Assembly (NCBI RefSeq): GCF_001636425.1
Contig: NZ_KV440953.1
Span: forward strand, 4,150,001-4,214,000
DNA: 64,000 nt
Origin: Heyndrickxia acidicola
GTDB taxonomy: Bacteria; Bacillota; Bacilli; Bacillales; Bacillaceae_C
Reading direction: 5' to 3'
Shown here piece after piece: positions 14,369-23,431 of this stretch. Each line of letters starts with the position of its first letter. Within the stretch, counting starts at the first letter, position 1. The notes beneath the pieces were generated by a model. The model had not been told where the DNA came from and did not search any database. It saw nothing but the letters and a program-made list of their open reading frames with translations. A program made the translations under genes and the position numbers.

Positions 14369-15229
14369 ATGTTATTTGGTTCCATAGAAGCAGGCGGCAC
14401 AAAGTTTGTTTGTTCAGTTGGTGACCGGGAGGGAAATATTGAAGCAAGAGCAAGCTTTCCCACCACAGTCCCTGAAGAAACAATGCCACAAGTGATCGAA
14501 TTTTTTAAGCCTTACACGTTAAAAGGAATTGGAATTGGCTCGTTTGGACCCATTGATATAAACCCGAACAGTCCAACGTATGGTTTTATTACTTCAACAC
14601 CAAAGCCCGGGTGGAGGAATTACCCTTTTGTCCAGGCCATTAAGGAGCAGTTAAATGTACCCGTTGGCTTTAACACGGATGTGAATGCAGCCGCTCTTGG
14701 GGAATTGAGAAAAGGAGCTGCACAAGGACTGGACAGCTGCTTATACATTACGGTTGGGACAGGAATTGGAGCAGGTGCTGTTGTTCAAGGTAAGCTTGTC
14801 CAAGGTCTTTCACATCCGGAAATGGGACATATTCTTGTTCGCAGGCATCCAGAGGATCACTACGCTGGAAAATGTCCTTATCATAAGGATTGTTTGGAAG
14901 GGCTCGCAGCGGGTCCTGCTATTGAGGAACGTTGGGGTAAGAAAGGAATGGATCTTGCAGAGAAACCAGAAGTGTGGGAAATGGAAGCGCATTATATTGC
15001 CCAGGCACTGGCCCAATACATTTTAATCCTCTCACCTGAAAAGATTATTTTAGGCGGCGGTGTCATGAAACAAACACAGCTTTACCCGCTCATTCAGCAA
15101 AAGGTGGCAGATATACTGAATCAATACGTTGAGCTGCCAGATCTAGCTTCCTATATTGTACCACCTGGCCTGGGGGATAACGCCGGGATAACGGGAGCAC
15201 TGCTGTTGGGTGTTGAAGCGGCAGGCTGA
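14369..15229 (+). CDS. gmuE: ROK-family fructokinase (GmuE/ScrK-like)
   Basis: The 286-residue enzyme phosphorylates fructose (or mannose) to the 6-phosphate. It has the N-terminal phosphate loop G-S-I-E-A-G-G-T-K-F near residue 4, N-T-D-V-N-A-A near 102, the catalytic aspartate in T-D-V-N, V-G-T-G-I-G-A-G-A near 124, and a ROK zinc site with H..C-P-Y-H-K-D-C (152-175). The missing mannose-repressor DNA-binding domain shows it is a kinase, not a regulator. A GGCGG site precedes the ATG. The next gene is manA, whose product converts mannose-6-P to fructose-6-P, so both serve hexose entry into glycolysis. Confidence 0.9.
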   Translation: MLFGSIEAGGTKFVCSVGDREGNIEARASFPTTVPEETMPQVIEFFKPYTLKGIGIGSFGPIDINPNSPTYGFITSTPKPGWRNYPFVQAIKEQLNVPVGFNTDVNAAALGELRKGAAQGLDSCLYITVGTGIGAGAVVQGKLVQGLSHPEMGHILVRRHPEDHYAGKCPYHKDCLEGLAAGPAIEERWGKKGMDLAEKPEVWEMEAHYIAQALAQYILILSPEKIILGGGVMKQTQLYPLIQQKVADILNQYVELPDLASYIVPPGLGDNAGITGALLLGVEAAG

Positions 15230-15252
15230 TCACCTCTGCAAAGAATTGTATG

Positions 15253-15307
15253 TGCTTTAATCAGTTAAAGCGCAAAAGGGGTCTGACCCCTTCTTTGCGG
15301 TAAAGTT
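15253..15307. repeat. GGGGTCWGACCCC palindromic repeat
   Basis: One copy at 15278-15290, flanked by TTTAATCAGTTAAAGC on the left and TTCTTTGCGGTAAAG on the right, between the fructokinase gene and manA. Confidence 0.9.
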
Positions 15308-15382
15308 TCACTACACTAAATTAAGACAGGCCCTGCCAAGGATACGTTTTAGGGCCGGCTTTGCATTCAGGAGGCATGTAAG

Positions 15383-16330
15383 ATGAATCAACCATTGTTT
15401 TTAGAACCTATTTTTCAGGAGCGCATATGGGGAGGGACCACTTTAAGGGATCAGTTCGGATATGAAATTCCGTCTAATCATACTGGAGAATGCTGGGCCA
15501 TTTCCGCCCATCCAAATGGACCTTCCATTGTAAAAAGTGGCGAGTATAAAGGCTACACCCTTATTGAGCTGTGGAACCAGCACCCTGAATTATTCGGAAA
15601 TCCATCCTCAAAAGTGTTTCCGCTTCTAATAAAAATTTTAGATGCGAATGATGATTTATCTGTCCAAGTCCATCCAAACGATGAGTATGCATATGTTCAT
15701 GAAAATGGAGAGCTTGGAAAAACAGAGTGCTGGTATATTATTGATTGCAAGGAAGATGCTGAGCTGATTTTCGGGCATAATGCTCAAACAAAAGAGGAGT
15801 TTATCAGCAAAATTGAAAAAGGCGAATGGGACGAGCTTCTGCGCCGCATACCTGTTAAGCCTGGTGACTTCTTCTATGTCCCAAGCGGCACCATTCATGC
15901 TCTTTGTGAAGGAACGCTTGTTTTGGAAACACAGCAAAGCTCTGATACGACTTATCGTGTATATGATTACGACCGTACAGACCAAAGCGGGGAAAAGCGC
16001 GAGCTGCATTTGGAAAAAGCGATAGAGGTCACGACCGTTCCTAATCAGAACGCCGAGCTTCATGTGGAAAAAACAGAAATACCGGGTGCAGACATCACAA
16101 CATATGTGCAGGCAGATTATTTTACTGTATATAAATGGGATATTAAAGGAAACGCGAGCTTCAAACAAAATCAGCCATACCAGCTGGCCAGTGTCATTGA
16201 AGGACAAGGGACTTTAACTGTAAATGGAGAGAACTATCCTTTAAATAAAGGAGATCATTTCATTCTTCCTGCTGGGGTAGACGAACTGACTATTGAAGGC
16301 CAGCTCAGACTAATCGTTTCTCATACGTAA
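15383..16330 (+). CDS. manA: Mannose-6-phosphate isomerase, class I
   Basis: The 315-residue cupin enzyme interconverts mannose-6-P and fructose-6-P. The short length fits the Bacillus ManA/Pmi form. Zinc ligands are visible in S-V-Q-V-H-P-N-D (near 93-99; Q and H), the glutamate in K-T-E-C-W-Y near 115, and the histidine in P-S-G-T-I-H-A-L near 171. E-R-I-W-G-G at residues 12-17 is the usual N-terminal signature. AGGAGG lies well placed before the ATG. It follows the fructokinase gene with a 150-base gap that holds a palindromic repeat, so co-transcription is uncertain. A terminator follows. Confidence 0.95.
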   Translation: MNQPLFLEPIFQERIWGGTTLRDQFGYEIPSNHTGECWAISAHPNGPSIVKSGEYKGYTLIELWNQHPELFGNPSSKVFPLLIKILDANDDLSVQVHPNDEYAYVHENGELGKTECWYIIDCKEDAELIFGHNAQTKEEFISKIEKGEWDELLRRIPVKPGDFFYVPSGTIHALCEGTLVLETQQSSDTTYRVYDYDRTDQSGEKRELHLEKAIEVTTVPNQNAELHVEKTEIPGADITTYVQADYFTVYKWDIKGNASFKQNQPYQLASVIEGQGTLTVNGENYPLNKGDHFILPAGVDELTIEGQLRLIVSHT

Positions 16331-16355
16331 AAAGCCCTATTGCTTACATGCTCAA

Positions 16356-16388
16356 AAACACAAGGGAAGCCGCCCTTGTGTTTTTTTA
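16356..16388 (+). terminator. Terminator of manA
   Basis: AACACAAGGG/CCCTTGTGTT stem followed by eight T. Confidence 0.9.
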
Positions 16389-16471
16389 ACGCACTAAAGC
16401 GTAAAAGGGGTCAGACCCCTTTCGCACTTTAAAGCACAGAAGGGGTCAGACCCCTTTTGGGCTTTAAAGTA
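16389..16471. repeat. Two copies of the GGGGTCWGACCCC palindromic repeat
   Basis: Copies at 16407-16419 and 16442-16454, joined by TTTCGCACTTTAAAGCACAGAA. They lie between manA and the methionine gamma-lyase gene. Confidence 0.9.
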
Positions 16472-16583
16472 CTACCGCTTTCCCCGCCAAAAGGGCCTTC
16501 CATCTATATGAAAACGCTTCCATTTTAAAGGGTTTTATCATATGATAGAAGAAGAGTGAGAGCAGAAAAGGGAGGAAGCTGCA

Positions 16584-17789
16584 ATGACAAGGGAGAAACG
16601 ATTTGAAACAGAAGTAATTCATAACGGGTACGATTCATTGAACTACCATGGAAGCCTGGTTCCGCCGCTTTTCCAGACCTCCACTTTTACTTTTCCTACA
16701 GCCGAAGAAGGGGAAAAGCGATTCGCCGGGGAGACAGAAGGCTATATTTATTCCCGCCTGGGCAACCCGACCGTGAAGGTGCTGGAAGATAAAGTGGCCG
16801 CACTTGAAAAGGCGGAAGCAGCCCTCGCATTTGGATCCGGAATGGCTGCCGTGTCAGCTGTACTTTTTTATTTGACGAAATCAGGTGACCATATCCTTTG
16901 TTCAGAAGGAATATACGGCTGTACGTTTGGTTTACTCCAATTAATGGAAAAAAAGCACAATATCGGCCATAGTCTCATATCCTTTGATAAGGAAGAAAGT
17001 GTGAGAGCCGCCATACGCGACAATACAGCCTGTATCTATATTGAAACGCCTATTAATCCTACGATGAAGCTCGTAGATCTGGAAATGACCGTGAGGATTG
17101 CAAAAGAATACGGGATACCGGTAGTGGTCGACAACACGTTCTGTTCCCCCTATTTACAGCGGCCCCTTGAGCTGGGCTGCGACTATGTCTTACACAGTGC
17201 CACAAAATATATAGGCGGACATGGAGACGTAGTGGCCGGCCTGCTAGCAGGCAGGAAAGAACCTTTAGCCGAGATAGCCATGACGACATTAAAGGACATA
17301 GGGGGCATTATCAGTCCATTTGATGCCTGGCTGTTACTGAGAGGCTTGAAAACACTCCCAGTCAGGCTGGACCGTCATTGTGACAATGCTGAAAGAGTTG
17401 CCCGCTTGCTTAAAGAGCATTCTCAGGTGAAAAAAGTGTACTTTCCCGGGGACCCTGATTTTTCACAATACCAGCTCGCTAAAAAGCAAATGAAGCGTCC
17501 GGGCGGAATGATCAGCTTTGAAGTAAAAGGAACGAAGGCGGATGCACAGAAGTTTTTAAACCATTGCCATTTGATCAAAATTGCGGTCAGCCTTGGTGAT
17601 GCAGAGACACTTATTCAGCATCCGGCGACAATGACGCACTCCGTTGTACCAGAGGCAGAGCGAGTAAAAATGGGAATTACAGATACATTGATCCGGCTTT
17701 CAGTAGGATTAGAGGCATGGGAAGACATATGGGGAGACTTAAAGCAGGCACTTGATACGTATCAGCCAACCAGTCTCCATCAGGCATAG
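16584..17789 (+). CDS. mgl: Methionine gamma-lyase (Cys/Met PLP enzyme)
   Basis: The 401-residue PLP enzyme belongs to the Cys/Met metabolism family and cleaves methionine to methanethiol, 2-oxobutyrate and ammonia. The PLP lysine is K208 in S-A-T-K-Y-I-G-G-H. I prefer methionine gamma-lyase to cystathionine gamma-synthase or gamma-lyase because E-G-I-Y-G-C-T near residue 110 keeps the active-site cysteine of that enzyme, and because of the Q-T-S-T-F-T-F segment near 31. GGGAGGAAG precedes the ATG. The next gene, an AbrB-type regulator, starts 62 bases later and may be in the same unit. No SAM or T-box riboswitch is visible upstream. Confidence 0.85.
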   Translation: MTREKRFETEVIHNGYDSLNYHGSLVPPLFQTSTFTFPTAEEGEKRFAGETEGYIYSRLGNPTVKVLEDKVAALEKAEAALAFGSGMAAVSAVLFYLTKSGDHILCSEGIYGCTFGLLQLMEKKHNIGHSLISFDKEESVRAAIRDNTACIYIETPINPTMKLVDLEMTVRIAKEYGIPVVVDNTFCSPYLQRPLELGCDYVLHSATKYIGGHGDVVAGLLAGRKEPLAEIAMTTLKDIGGIISPFDAWLLLRGLKTLPVRLDRHCDNAERVARLLKEHSQVKKVYFPGDPDFSQYQLAKKQMKRPGGMISFEVKGTKADAQKFLNHCHLIKIAVSLGDAETLIQHPATMTHSVVPEAERVKMGITDTLIRLSVGLEAWEDIWGDLKQALDTYQPTSLHQA

Positions 17790-17851
17790 AAACCGAAAAT
17801 AACAATCAGGAAAGGTGGCTCCAAACTCAAAAAGAATGCGGGGGAACGTAA

Positions 17852-18082
17852 ATGAAAGACAATGAGAGGAGAATTAAGAAAATTGGGGATGGACTGGGGA
17901 TTGCCATTCCTAACGAATTACTAGACGCATTGGGATTACAAAGAGGAGATACTCTTACATTTCAGCAGGTAGACGACACGATTGTGATGAAAAAATCAAG
18001 GGTACCATCTGAAATGGCAATAGACTTTTCTGAAGCCTTGCACTATTTTATTGATGCCTACAGCGAAACCAACAGAGACTAA
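17852..18082 (+). CDS. AbrB/MazE/SpoVT-type DNA-binding protein, no toxin partner
   Basis: The 76-residue protein begins with a swapped-hairpin AbrB domain: I-K-K-I-G-D-G-L-G-I-A-I-P (8-20) and L-G-L-Q-R-G-D-T-L-T (27-36). A short acidic/aromatic tail follows (F-S-E-A-L-H-Y-F-I-D-A-Y). MazE antitoxins look like this, but the gene downstream codes for a dehydrogenase and none of the neighbours resembles MazF, PemK or Doc, so it is an orphan. GGGGGAAC lies before the ATG. It could regulate itself or the mgl gene. Confidence 0.82.
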   Translation: MKDNERRIKKIGDGLGIAIPNELLDALGLQRGDTLTFQQVDDTIVMKKSRVPSEMAIDFSEALHYFIDAYSETNRD

Positions 18083-18116
18083 AAAGAGAATATTAAGTAC
18101 AAAAAGGGGAATTTGA

Positions 18117-18147
18117 GAAGGGAAGCACTCCCTTCTTTGTCTTTTTT
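18117..18147 (+). terminator. Terminator after the AbrB-type gene
   Basis: AGAAGGGA...TCCCTTCT stem followed by TTGTCTTTTTT. Confidence 0.7.
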
Positions 18148-18227
18148 AAAAAGGTCCAGATTTGTGTCTGATGCTTTTGTGCTGATCGCGCCAGCACAAA
18201 ATTTTCCGAAAGGAGCTGTTTTCAGAT

Positions 18228-19190
18228 TTGCGCCCAGCTGTATACATAACCAGAAAACTTCCGGATTCAATCCTTCAGCATTTATCCGGGCATGTCCATA
18301 TTAAAATGTGGGACAAAGAAAACGAACCTGTACCACAAGAGATATTACAGGAAGAGATACGAGAAGCAGACGGCCTCCTCTGCCTTCTTACCGATCAAGT
18401 GGATGAAAAACTGCTAAGCGGTGCACCGCATTTGAAAATTGCAGCCAATATGGCAGTTGGATACAATAACATCGACGTTGCAGCGGCTGCCAAAAGAAGA
18501 ATCATCGTAACGAATGCACCGGGAGTGCTAACGGAAACGACTGCGGATTTAACCTTTGCCCTGCTGATGGCAGCGGCTCAAAGACTGGTGGAGTCCTCAG
18601 ATTTCCTCCGGGCGGGTAATTGGTCAGCCTGGACGCCCATGGAGCTGACGGGGCAGGATATTTATGGAGCTACACTCGGAATTATTGGAATGGGACGCAT
18701 CGGGCAGGCACTGGCGAGACGGGCAAAAGGTTTCAATATGAGGATCGTTTACCATAACCGGTCAAGAAAGCCTGAAGTGGAAAAAGAGTTAGGATTGGAC
18801 TTTTACACAGATCTTTATGACATGCTGCCTGTCTGCGATTATGTGTGCATCCTGGTACCGTATACCTCGGAGCTTCATCACTTTATCGGGGAAAAGGAAA
18901 TGAACGCCATGAAGCAAACGGCTGTACTCATCAATACGGCGCGTGGGGGGCTGGTTGACGAAGAAGCGTTGTTTACAGCATTAAGCACCGGGAAGCTTTT
19001 TGCAGCGGGGCTTGATGTGTTTGAAAAAGAACCTGTGAATCCAGACTCACCCCTTTTAAGCCTGTCGAACCTGGTCACGCTACCCCATATCGGAAGTGCA
19101 AGCAGGGCAACAAGATTGAAAATGGCAAAGCTCGCTGCAGATAATATTATAGCCGTGCTTTCAGGAAAGCCTCCGCTGACTCCTGTGTAA
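18228..19190 (+). CDS. yvcT: 2-hydroxyacid dehydrogenase (glyoxylate/hydroxypyruvate reductase, YvcT-like)
   Basis: The 320-residue NAD(P)-dependent enzyme starts with TTG behind GAAAGGAG. It has the Rossmann motif G-I-I-G-M-G-R-I-G (about 150), and the catalytic residues of D-2-hydroxyacid dehydrogenases: R in N-T-A-R-G-G near 237, E in F-E-K-E-P near 266 and H in L-P-H-I-G-S near 285. M-A-V-G-Y-N-N-I-D near 78 is the substrate loop of glyoxylate reductases. It likely reduces glyoxylate, hydroxypyruvate or 2-ketogluconate. Monocistronic, with a terminator hairpin after it. Confidence 0.88.
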   Translation: MRPAVYITRKLPDSILQHLSGHVHIKMWDKENEPVPQEILQEEIREADGLLCLLTDQVDEKLLSGAPHLKIAANMAVGYNNIDVAAAAKRRIIVTNAPGVLTETTADLTFALLMAAAQRLVESSDFLRAGNWSAWTPMELTGQDIYGATLGIIGMGRIGQALARRAKGFNMRIVYHNRSRKPEVEKELGLDFYTDLYDMLPVCDYVCILVPYTSELHHFIGEKEMNAMKQTAVLINTARGGLVDEEALFTALSTGKLFAAGLDVFEKEPVNPDSPLLSLSNLVTLPHIGSASRATRLKMAKLAADNIIAVLSGKPPLTPV

Positions 19191-19198
19191 GCAATAAG

Positions 19199-19230
19199 AA
19201 AAATGGCCCCGCTCATGAGGGGCCATTAAT
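19199..19230. terminator. Bidirectional terminator hairpin
   Basis: AATGGCCCC/GGGGCCATT stem between two convergent genes; the T-run is better on the minus strand. Confidence 0.75.
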
Positions 19231-19242
19231 CAGGCTGCAATT

Positions 19243-19746
19243 TTATAACCTTTTTTCAAAAGCGACTCTTTTGCTCTTATCTTCCAAATAAATATCTCCG
19301 CAATAAGTAAAATCATTTTTTTGAAGAAGCCGCTGCATCGGAATGTTCTTTTCGTGCGTATCCACTTTAATGCTTCTAACGCCTTTATCTAAACACATTT
19401 TTTCTATCAGCGTAATAATTTCGGATGAAATGCCGGAGCCTTTGAAGCGGCTGTCTACTGCAAGCCGATGAATTACAGCGTATTCACCATGGGTTAGCCA
19501 ATCACCGTTGTAGATCTTGTTATAGGTTTTTTCGCCGTCAAAGGAAATCATTGCAGTACCCAAAATCTGCCCTGCTTCCTCCAACACATAGCTGTATCCA
19601 TGTTGGATATCCTTCTGGAAGATTTCCGGATTAGGGTAGTTATTCAGCCATTGTTCAATATGATTTGTTCTAAAAAACTCCTGAGCCTGTCTAACGATGT
19701 TCATAATGGAATCAATATCTTGTTCGGTTGTTTTTCTAAACTTCAT
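19243..19746 (-). CDS. GNAT family N-acetyltransferase
   Basis: The 167-residue protein shows the GNAT fold: M-K-F-R-K-T-T-E-Q-D-I start, a central L-E-E-A-G-Q-I-L-G-T-A-M strand and the acetyl-CoA loop I-H-R-L-A-V-D-S-R-F-K-G-S-G near 92-105, then V-D-T-H-E-K-N near 127 and a C-terminal L-Q-K-N-D-F-T-Y-C-G-D segment. GGAGATT lies before the ATG. It is close to Bacillus acetyltransferases of unknown substrate. Single gene, convergent with yvcT. Confidence 0.85.
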   Translation of the reverse strand: MKFRKTTEQDIDSIMNIVRQAQEFFRTNHIEQWLNNYPNPEIFQKDIQHGYSYVLEEAGQILGTAMISFDGEKTYNKIYNGDWLTHGEYAVIHRLAVDSRFKGSGISSEIITLIEKMCLDKGVRSIKVDTHEKNIPMQRLLQKNDFTYCGDIYLEDKSKRVAFEKRL

Positions 19747-19870
19747 GGCAATCTCCTTTCTTCATAACTATCATTATAAAACAGGAAGGGGATTGTATGG
19801 AGTTATTTTTATGGATGGGGAAGGGAACTTACAGACTTTTATAGAAAGAAAAACTGTGAGGTGAATGTTA

Positions 19871-20743
19871 TTGAGAACCGAAAAAGAGATGTTTGATTTG
19901 ATCATAGGCACAGCTCAGAACGATGAGCGGATCAGAGCTGTTTATATGAATGGTTCAAGAACGAACCCTGCAGTTCCAAAGGATATTTTTCAAGACTACG
20001 ATATTGTATATGTGGTGACAGAAACGGACTCTTTTATAAAGGATAGAGCCTGGACGGCTATTTTTGGAGATTTACGAATAATCCAGGAGCCAGATAAAAC
20101 TCCTAGGCCGGAGCAAGCTGTTTATGAATCGTATGGATATTTAATGCTCTTTATGGATGGGAACCGCATCGACCTTCATATCGAAACGATTGATAGAATG
20201 CAGGAAGAATACGGAAAGGATAAGCTAACCGTTCCCTTATTGGATAAGGATCATATTCTCTCGGCGATACCGGCTCCTTCAGATGTTGATTACCGGGCAA
20301 AAAAACCAACAGAGACGCGTTATTCGAGCTGCTGCAACGACTTCTGGTGGTGTCTTCAAAATGTTGCAAAAGGGATTTGGCGGGATGAATTGCCCTATGC
20401 AAAACAAATGTTTGAAGGCGTGGTCAGAGAGAGATTAGATGAAATGATTTCGTGGAGGTTTGGAATAGAGCACGACTTCGCGGTGTCAGCAGGGAAGATG
20501 GGGAAGTATTTTAAAAAATATCTTCCCGAGCCGTATTGGGAATTGTACGAACACACCTATTCAGATCATCATTATGACCACTTTTGGGACGCCATATTTG
20601 CTGCGTGCGATCTGTTTCGCGCTGCTGGCAAAGATGTTGCTGAGCACCTGCAGTATGCCTATCCCGCGGAGGATGATTCTAACATGACAGCTTATTTAAA
20701 ACACGTAAAGAAGCTGCCTGCAGATGCGCGGGATATTTTTTAA
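19871..20743 (+). CDS. aadK: Aminoglycoside 6-adenylyltransferase, AadK-like
   Basis: The enzyme transfers AMP to the 6-hydroxyl of streptomycin. The 290-residue protein has the nucleotidyltransferase signature M-N-G-S-R-T-N (near 27), Q-D-Y-D-I-V-Y near 40 (two catalytic aspartates) and a third acidic residue in I-D-L-H-I near 95, plus the C-C-N-D-F-W-W-C segment of ANT(6) enzymes. I prefer TTG 19871 as start (M-R-T-E-K-E-M) because GAGGTG lies 7 bases upstream, and AadK proteins begin M-R-S-E-x-E-M; ATG 19865 is too close. No mobile element surrounds it, so it looks like an intrinsic chromosomal gene. Confidence 0.88.
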   Translation: MRTEKEMFDLIIGTAQNDERIRAVYMNGSRTNPAVPKDIFQDYDIVYVVTETDSFIKDRAWTAIFGDLRIIQEPDKTPRPEQAVYESYGYLMLFMDGNRIDLHIETIDRMQEEYGKDKLTVPLLDKDHILSAIPAPSDVDYRAKKPTETRYSSCCNDFWWCLQNVAKGIWRDELPYAKQMFEGVVRERLDEMISWRFGIEHDFAVSAGKMGKYFKKYLPEPYWELYEHTYSDHHYDHFWDAIFAACDLFRAAGKDVAEHLQYAYPAEDDSNMTAYLKHVKKLPADARDIF

Positions 20744-20935
20744 TGTGGAATAAACAAGCCCCCCTCTCACCTCTGATGGCAGATTTGCTAATTTGAGCTA
20801 ATTTCCCCAAGGCTGATTTCGCATAATGGATAAATTCCAGTTTACGATAAAAGTCCAATCATTTTAAAAGACAATGATTGTTGTCGCTATTAAATTAGCG
20901 TTCAGGTTAAAGAAGCAAAAGGGGGAAAACAAAGA

Positions 20936-21502
20936 TTGAATACCACCATATATATGATAAGACACGCAGAATCACCATTTATTTTTGGCCAAGAACGCAC
21001 AAGAAAACTATCCCTACAAGGGGAAACGGACTCAAAAAGAGTAACCGATTTAATACGTGATGAAAATGTCGATCTCATCGTTTCAAGCCCTTATTCAAGA
21101 GCGATACAAACAATTGAGGGAGTTGCCAATGCCAAAAATATCGAAATAAAAGTGTTTGAAGAATTAAGGGAAAGGCAGTTGAAAGGTGCGTATACACTAC
21201 CAGATGAAGAAATACAACGAGCCATTAAAAAATCCTTTGCAGATCGTGATTTTAAATTACCAGGAGGAGAATCATTAAGAGATGTGCAAAATCGGGCTAT
21301 ACCCGTAATCAAAGGCTTTTTAAACAATTATAAAGGAAAGACCATTCTTATCGGCACTCACGGGGGGGTTATGACCATTATGATGAATTATTTTTGTGAC
21401 GAGTACGGATATGAATTTTGGAAAAACACTTCTAAACCTGACATTTATAAATTGGTATTTTCAGGGGAAGGCCTCCAATTCGTAGAAAGATTATGGGCTT
21501 AA
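20936..21502 (+). CDS. Histidine phosphatase family protein
   Basis: The 188-residue protein belongs to the phosphoglycerate-mutase-like phosphatases. It has I-R-H-A-E-S near residue 8 (nucleophilic histidine), S-S-P-Y-S-R-A near 50, E-L-R-E-R near 77 (catalytic glutamate region) and G-T-H-G-G near 142 (second histidine). The start is TTG behind GGGGG. Its substrate is unknown. It is a single gene; a strong bidirectional terminator separates it from the convergent MFS gene. Confidence 0.85.
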   Translation: MNTTIYMIRHAESPFIFGQERTRKLSLQGETDSKRVTDLIRDENVDLIVSSPYSRAIQTIEGVANAKNIEIKVFEELRERQLKGAYTLPDEEIQRAIKKSFADRDFKLPGGESLRDVQNRAIPVIKGFLNNYKGKTILIGTHGGVMTIMMNYFCDEYGYEFWKNTSKPDIYKLVFSGEGLQFVERLWA

Positions 21503-21560
21503 CGAATTCAACTACAACTAACAACAAGATTTTACCTGTACAAAAAAATCCATAGAACAG

Positions 21561-21602
21561 AAAAAGGCGTGTCAAAACTGTTGTCAGTTTACACGCCTTT
21601 TT
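21561..21602. terminator. Bidirectional terminator
   Basis: The stem AAAAAGGCGTGT/ACACGCCTTTTT lies between convergent genes and has T-runs on both sides. Confidence 0.9.
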
Positions 21603-21647
21603 CTACTGCCATTTTTATGAAATACAGCCCCAAACGGAATAGAGCTT

Positions 21648-23135
21648 TTATTGCCCGTTTGCTTTAAGCGGCTGATCTTCCCTAGGAAATAAAAAGCTTA
21701 CCGCAAAGCCGAGCAGCGAAACAACAGCAATGATGATAAATAAATGGTGGAGACCAGACTCCAATACGCTTCTTAAAGCAGTTCTTATCACAGCTGGAAG
21801 CCTTGCTGCGCTCGTATGGTTAATGAGCTGATTCAAGCTATTGGGTCCCATCGCTTGGCCATGCGGCTGGTTCTGAAGCTTAGAGGCGATACTTGCGTTG
21901 AAGTAGGTTCCAAGCACTGCAGCACCAACAGATTGCCCAAGGTTACGGGAAAAAATATTAGAGGCTGTGGCAGCACCTCTCATCGACCAGTCTACACTGG
22001 ACTGTGCACTAATGATGGTAATCGTAACCACAATCCCAAAGCCTATGCCCATTAACGCTGAAAGCAGATAAAACATGATGGAAGGCGTATGCAGTGTAAA
22101 CAGGGCAAGCCAGAACATGGACACTGTGATGACAATCATGCCAAGTGCAACAGAAAAACGGCTGCCGCGGCTCAAATGAATTTTTCCTCCCCAAAAGGAG
22201 CCAATCATCCAGGTAATGGACATGGGTGCAAGCATGAGGCCGGAAATGGTGGCATTGTAGCCAAGCCCGCCCTGTACCCACATCGGAATGTAAACATTAA
22301 GCCCGATTAAGACAACACTGACCAGCAAAGCAACGACATTCGAAACAGAAATAGATTGAATGCGAAACAGCATCAGGGGAATCATTGGTTCCTTTACCTT
22401 TGTTTCGATGAAGATAAAGCCTGCCAGAAAAATCACAGCACAGGCAAACAGCCCGATAACGGAAGGCGATCCCCAATCGTGTGTATCGCCGGCTTTTTGC
22501 AGGCCGTACAATAATGCAAGCATGCCGCTGGAAAAGGTGATGGCACCCCAGACATCGATGCTCTTTTTTGTTTTTTCAATGGATTCATGAAGGCTGCTCA
22601 TCACCATAAGGATCGAAGCAAGGCCAAACGGAATGTTAATGTAGAATACCCAGTGCCAGGAGAGCTGATCAACGAAAAATCCTCCCACAAGCGGCCCGAT
22701 GACTCCGGCAATACCCCAGGCCAGACTGGTTAAGCCGAGCATCTTGGCTCTTTTTTCATGCGGATAGATGTCAGCAATAATCGTGTTGGTAACCGGCATG
22801 ACGGCTCCTGCCCCAATTCCCTGAATGGCCCGGAAAAGAATTAATTGCTCCATTGTATGGGCAAGGCCGCATAAGGCAGAGCCAATCAGGAAGACGATGG
22901 TCCCAATTAAGAATACATGTTTGCGGCCGAACAAATCAGCCAGTTTGCCGAAAACAGGAACGGTTACGGCAGAGGTTAATAAGTAGATGGAAAATACCCA
23001 GTTCATCAATTCAATGCCCCTCAAATCGCTGATAATGGTGGGCATGGCCGTACTCACTATTGTCCCCTCAATAGCGGTTAAAAAAGTAGCAACAAAAAGG
23101 GCGATGGTCACCATCTTTGTATTCGTTTTCTTCAT
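21648..23135 (-). CDS. MFS multidrug efflux transporter, DHA2 (14-TM) type
   Basis: The start at 23135 follows GGAGGGAGGAG. The 495-residue protein has 14 predicted membrane helices, the DHA2/EmrB-QacA layout. Motif A, G-K-L-A-D-L-F-G-R-K, lies near residue 62, and motif C-like I-G-P-L-V-G-G-F near 152. It begins T-F-L-T-A-I-E-G-T-I-V-S-T-A-M-P-T-I-I, the characteristic first helix of proton-driven drug exporters. It is a single gene without a nearby regulator. Substrates cannot be inferred. Confidence 0.88.
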   Translation of the reverse strand: MKKTNTKMVTIALFVATFLTAIEGTIVSTAMPTIISDLRGIELMNWVFSIYLLTSAVTVPVFGKLADLFGRKHVFLIGTIVFLIGSALCGLAHTMEQLILFRAIQGIGAGAVMPVTNTIIADIYPHEKRAKMLGLTSLAWGIAGVIGPLVGGFFVDQLSWHWVFYINIPFGLASILMVMSSLHESIEKTKKSIDVWGAITFSSGMLALLYGLQKAGDTHDWGSPSVIGLFACAVIFLAGFIFIETKVKEPMIPLMLFRIQSISVSNVVALLVSVVLIGLNVYIPMWVQGGLGYNATISGLMLAPMSITWMIGSFWGGKIHLSRGSRFSVALGMIVITVSMFWLALFTLHTPSIMFYLLSALMGIGFGIVVTITIISAQSSVDWSMRGAATASNIFSRNLGQSVGAAVLGTYFNASIASKLQNQPHGQAMGPNSLNQLINHTSAARLPAVIRTALRSVLESGLHHLFIIIAVVSLLGFAVSFLFPREDQPLKANGQ

Positions 23136-23228
23136 AAAACTCCTCCCTCCCTCTCTGTCTCTCTTCTTTATCAAAAATCACCACTTACCAGTATATAATG
23201 ACAAGCCCAAAAGGAAAACCAAAGAAGT

Positions 23229-23316
23229 GCTTTAGTGCAGTGAAGGGGTCAGACCCCATCATCGCACTAACGTATTAAAGGGGCCTGACCCCTAATTTGC
23301 TTTAAAGCGATAAAGC
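23229..23316. repeat. Two copies of the GGGGTCWGACCCC repeat (one degenerate)
   Basis: Copy one at 23245-23257; copy two near 23280-23293 reads GGGGCCTGACCCC, with one base changed. They lie between the MFS gene and the aldo/keto reductase gene. Confidence 0.88.
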
Positions 23317-23431
23317 ACCACTTCACCCCTGCATTATTTTCTTTTTGCCGAGTCGTTTTGCTTTCTTTTTTACTAGTTTGAATTTTATAATTGTTTTGCA
23401 GTTAAACAAAGCTCTATTAGGAGGATGCCAA

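Noticed and set aside
15656-16207. 183-codon antisense frame inside manA
   Set aside because: It is the complement of a well-conserved gene and has no ribosome binding site or family pattern.
16472-16583. SAM or T-box riboswitch before the methionine gamma-lyase gene
   Set aside because: None of the conserved aptamer motifs is present.
17852-18082. Toxin-antitoxin module
   Set aside because: The MazE-like protein has no adjacent toxin gene.
19871-20743. Acquired resistance gene on a mobile element
   Set aside because: No transposase, integron or IS ends lie near, and base composition fits the surroundings; AadK-type genes are intrinsic in Bacillus.
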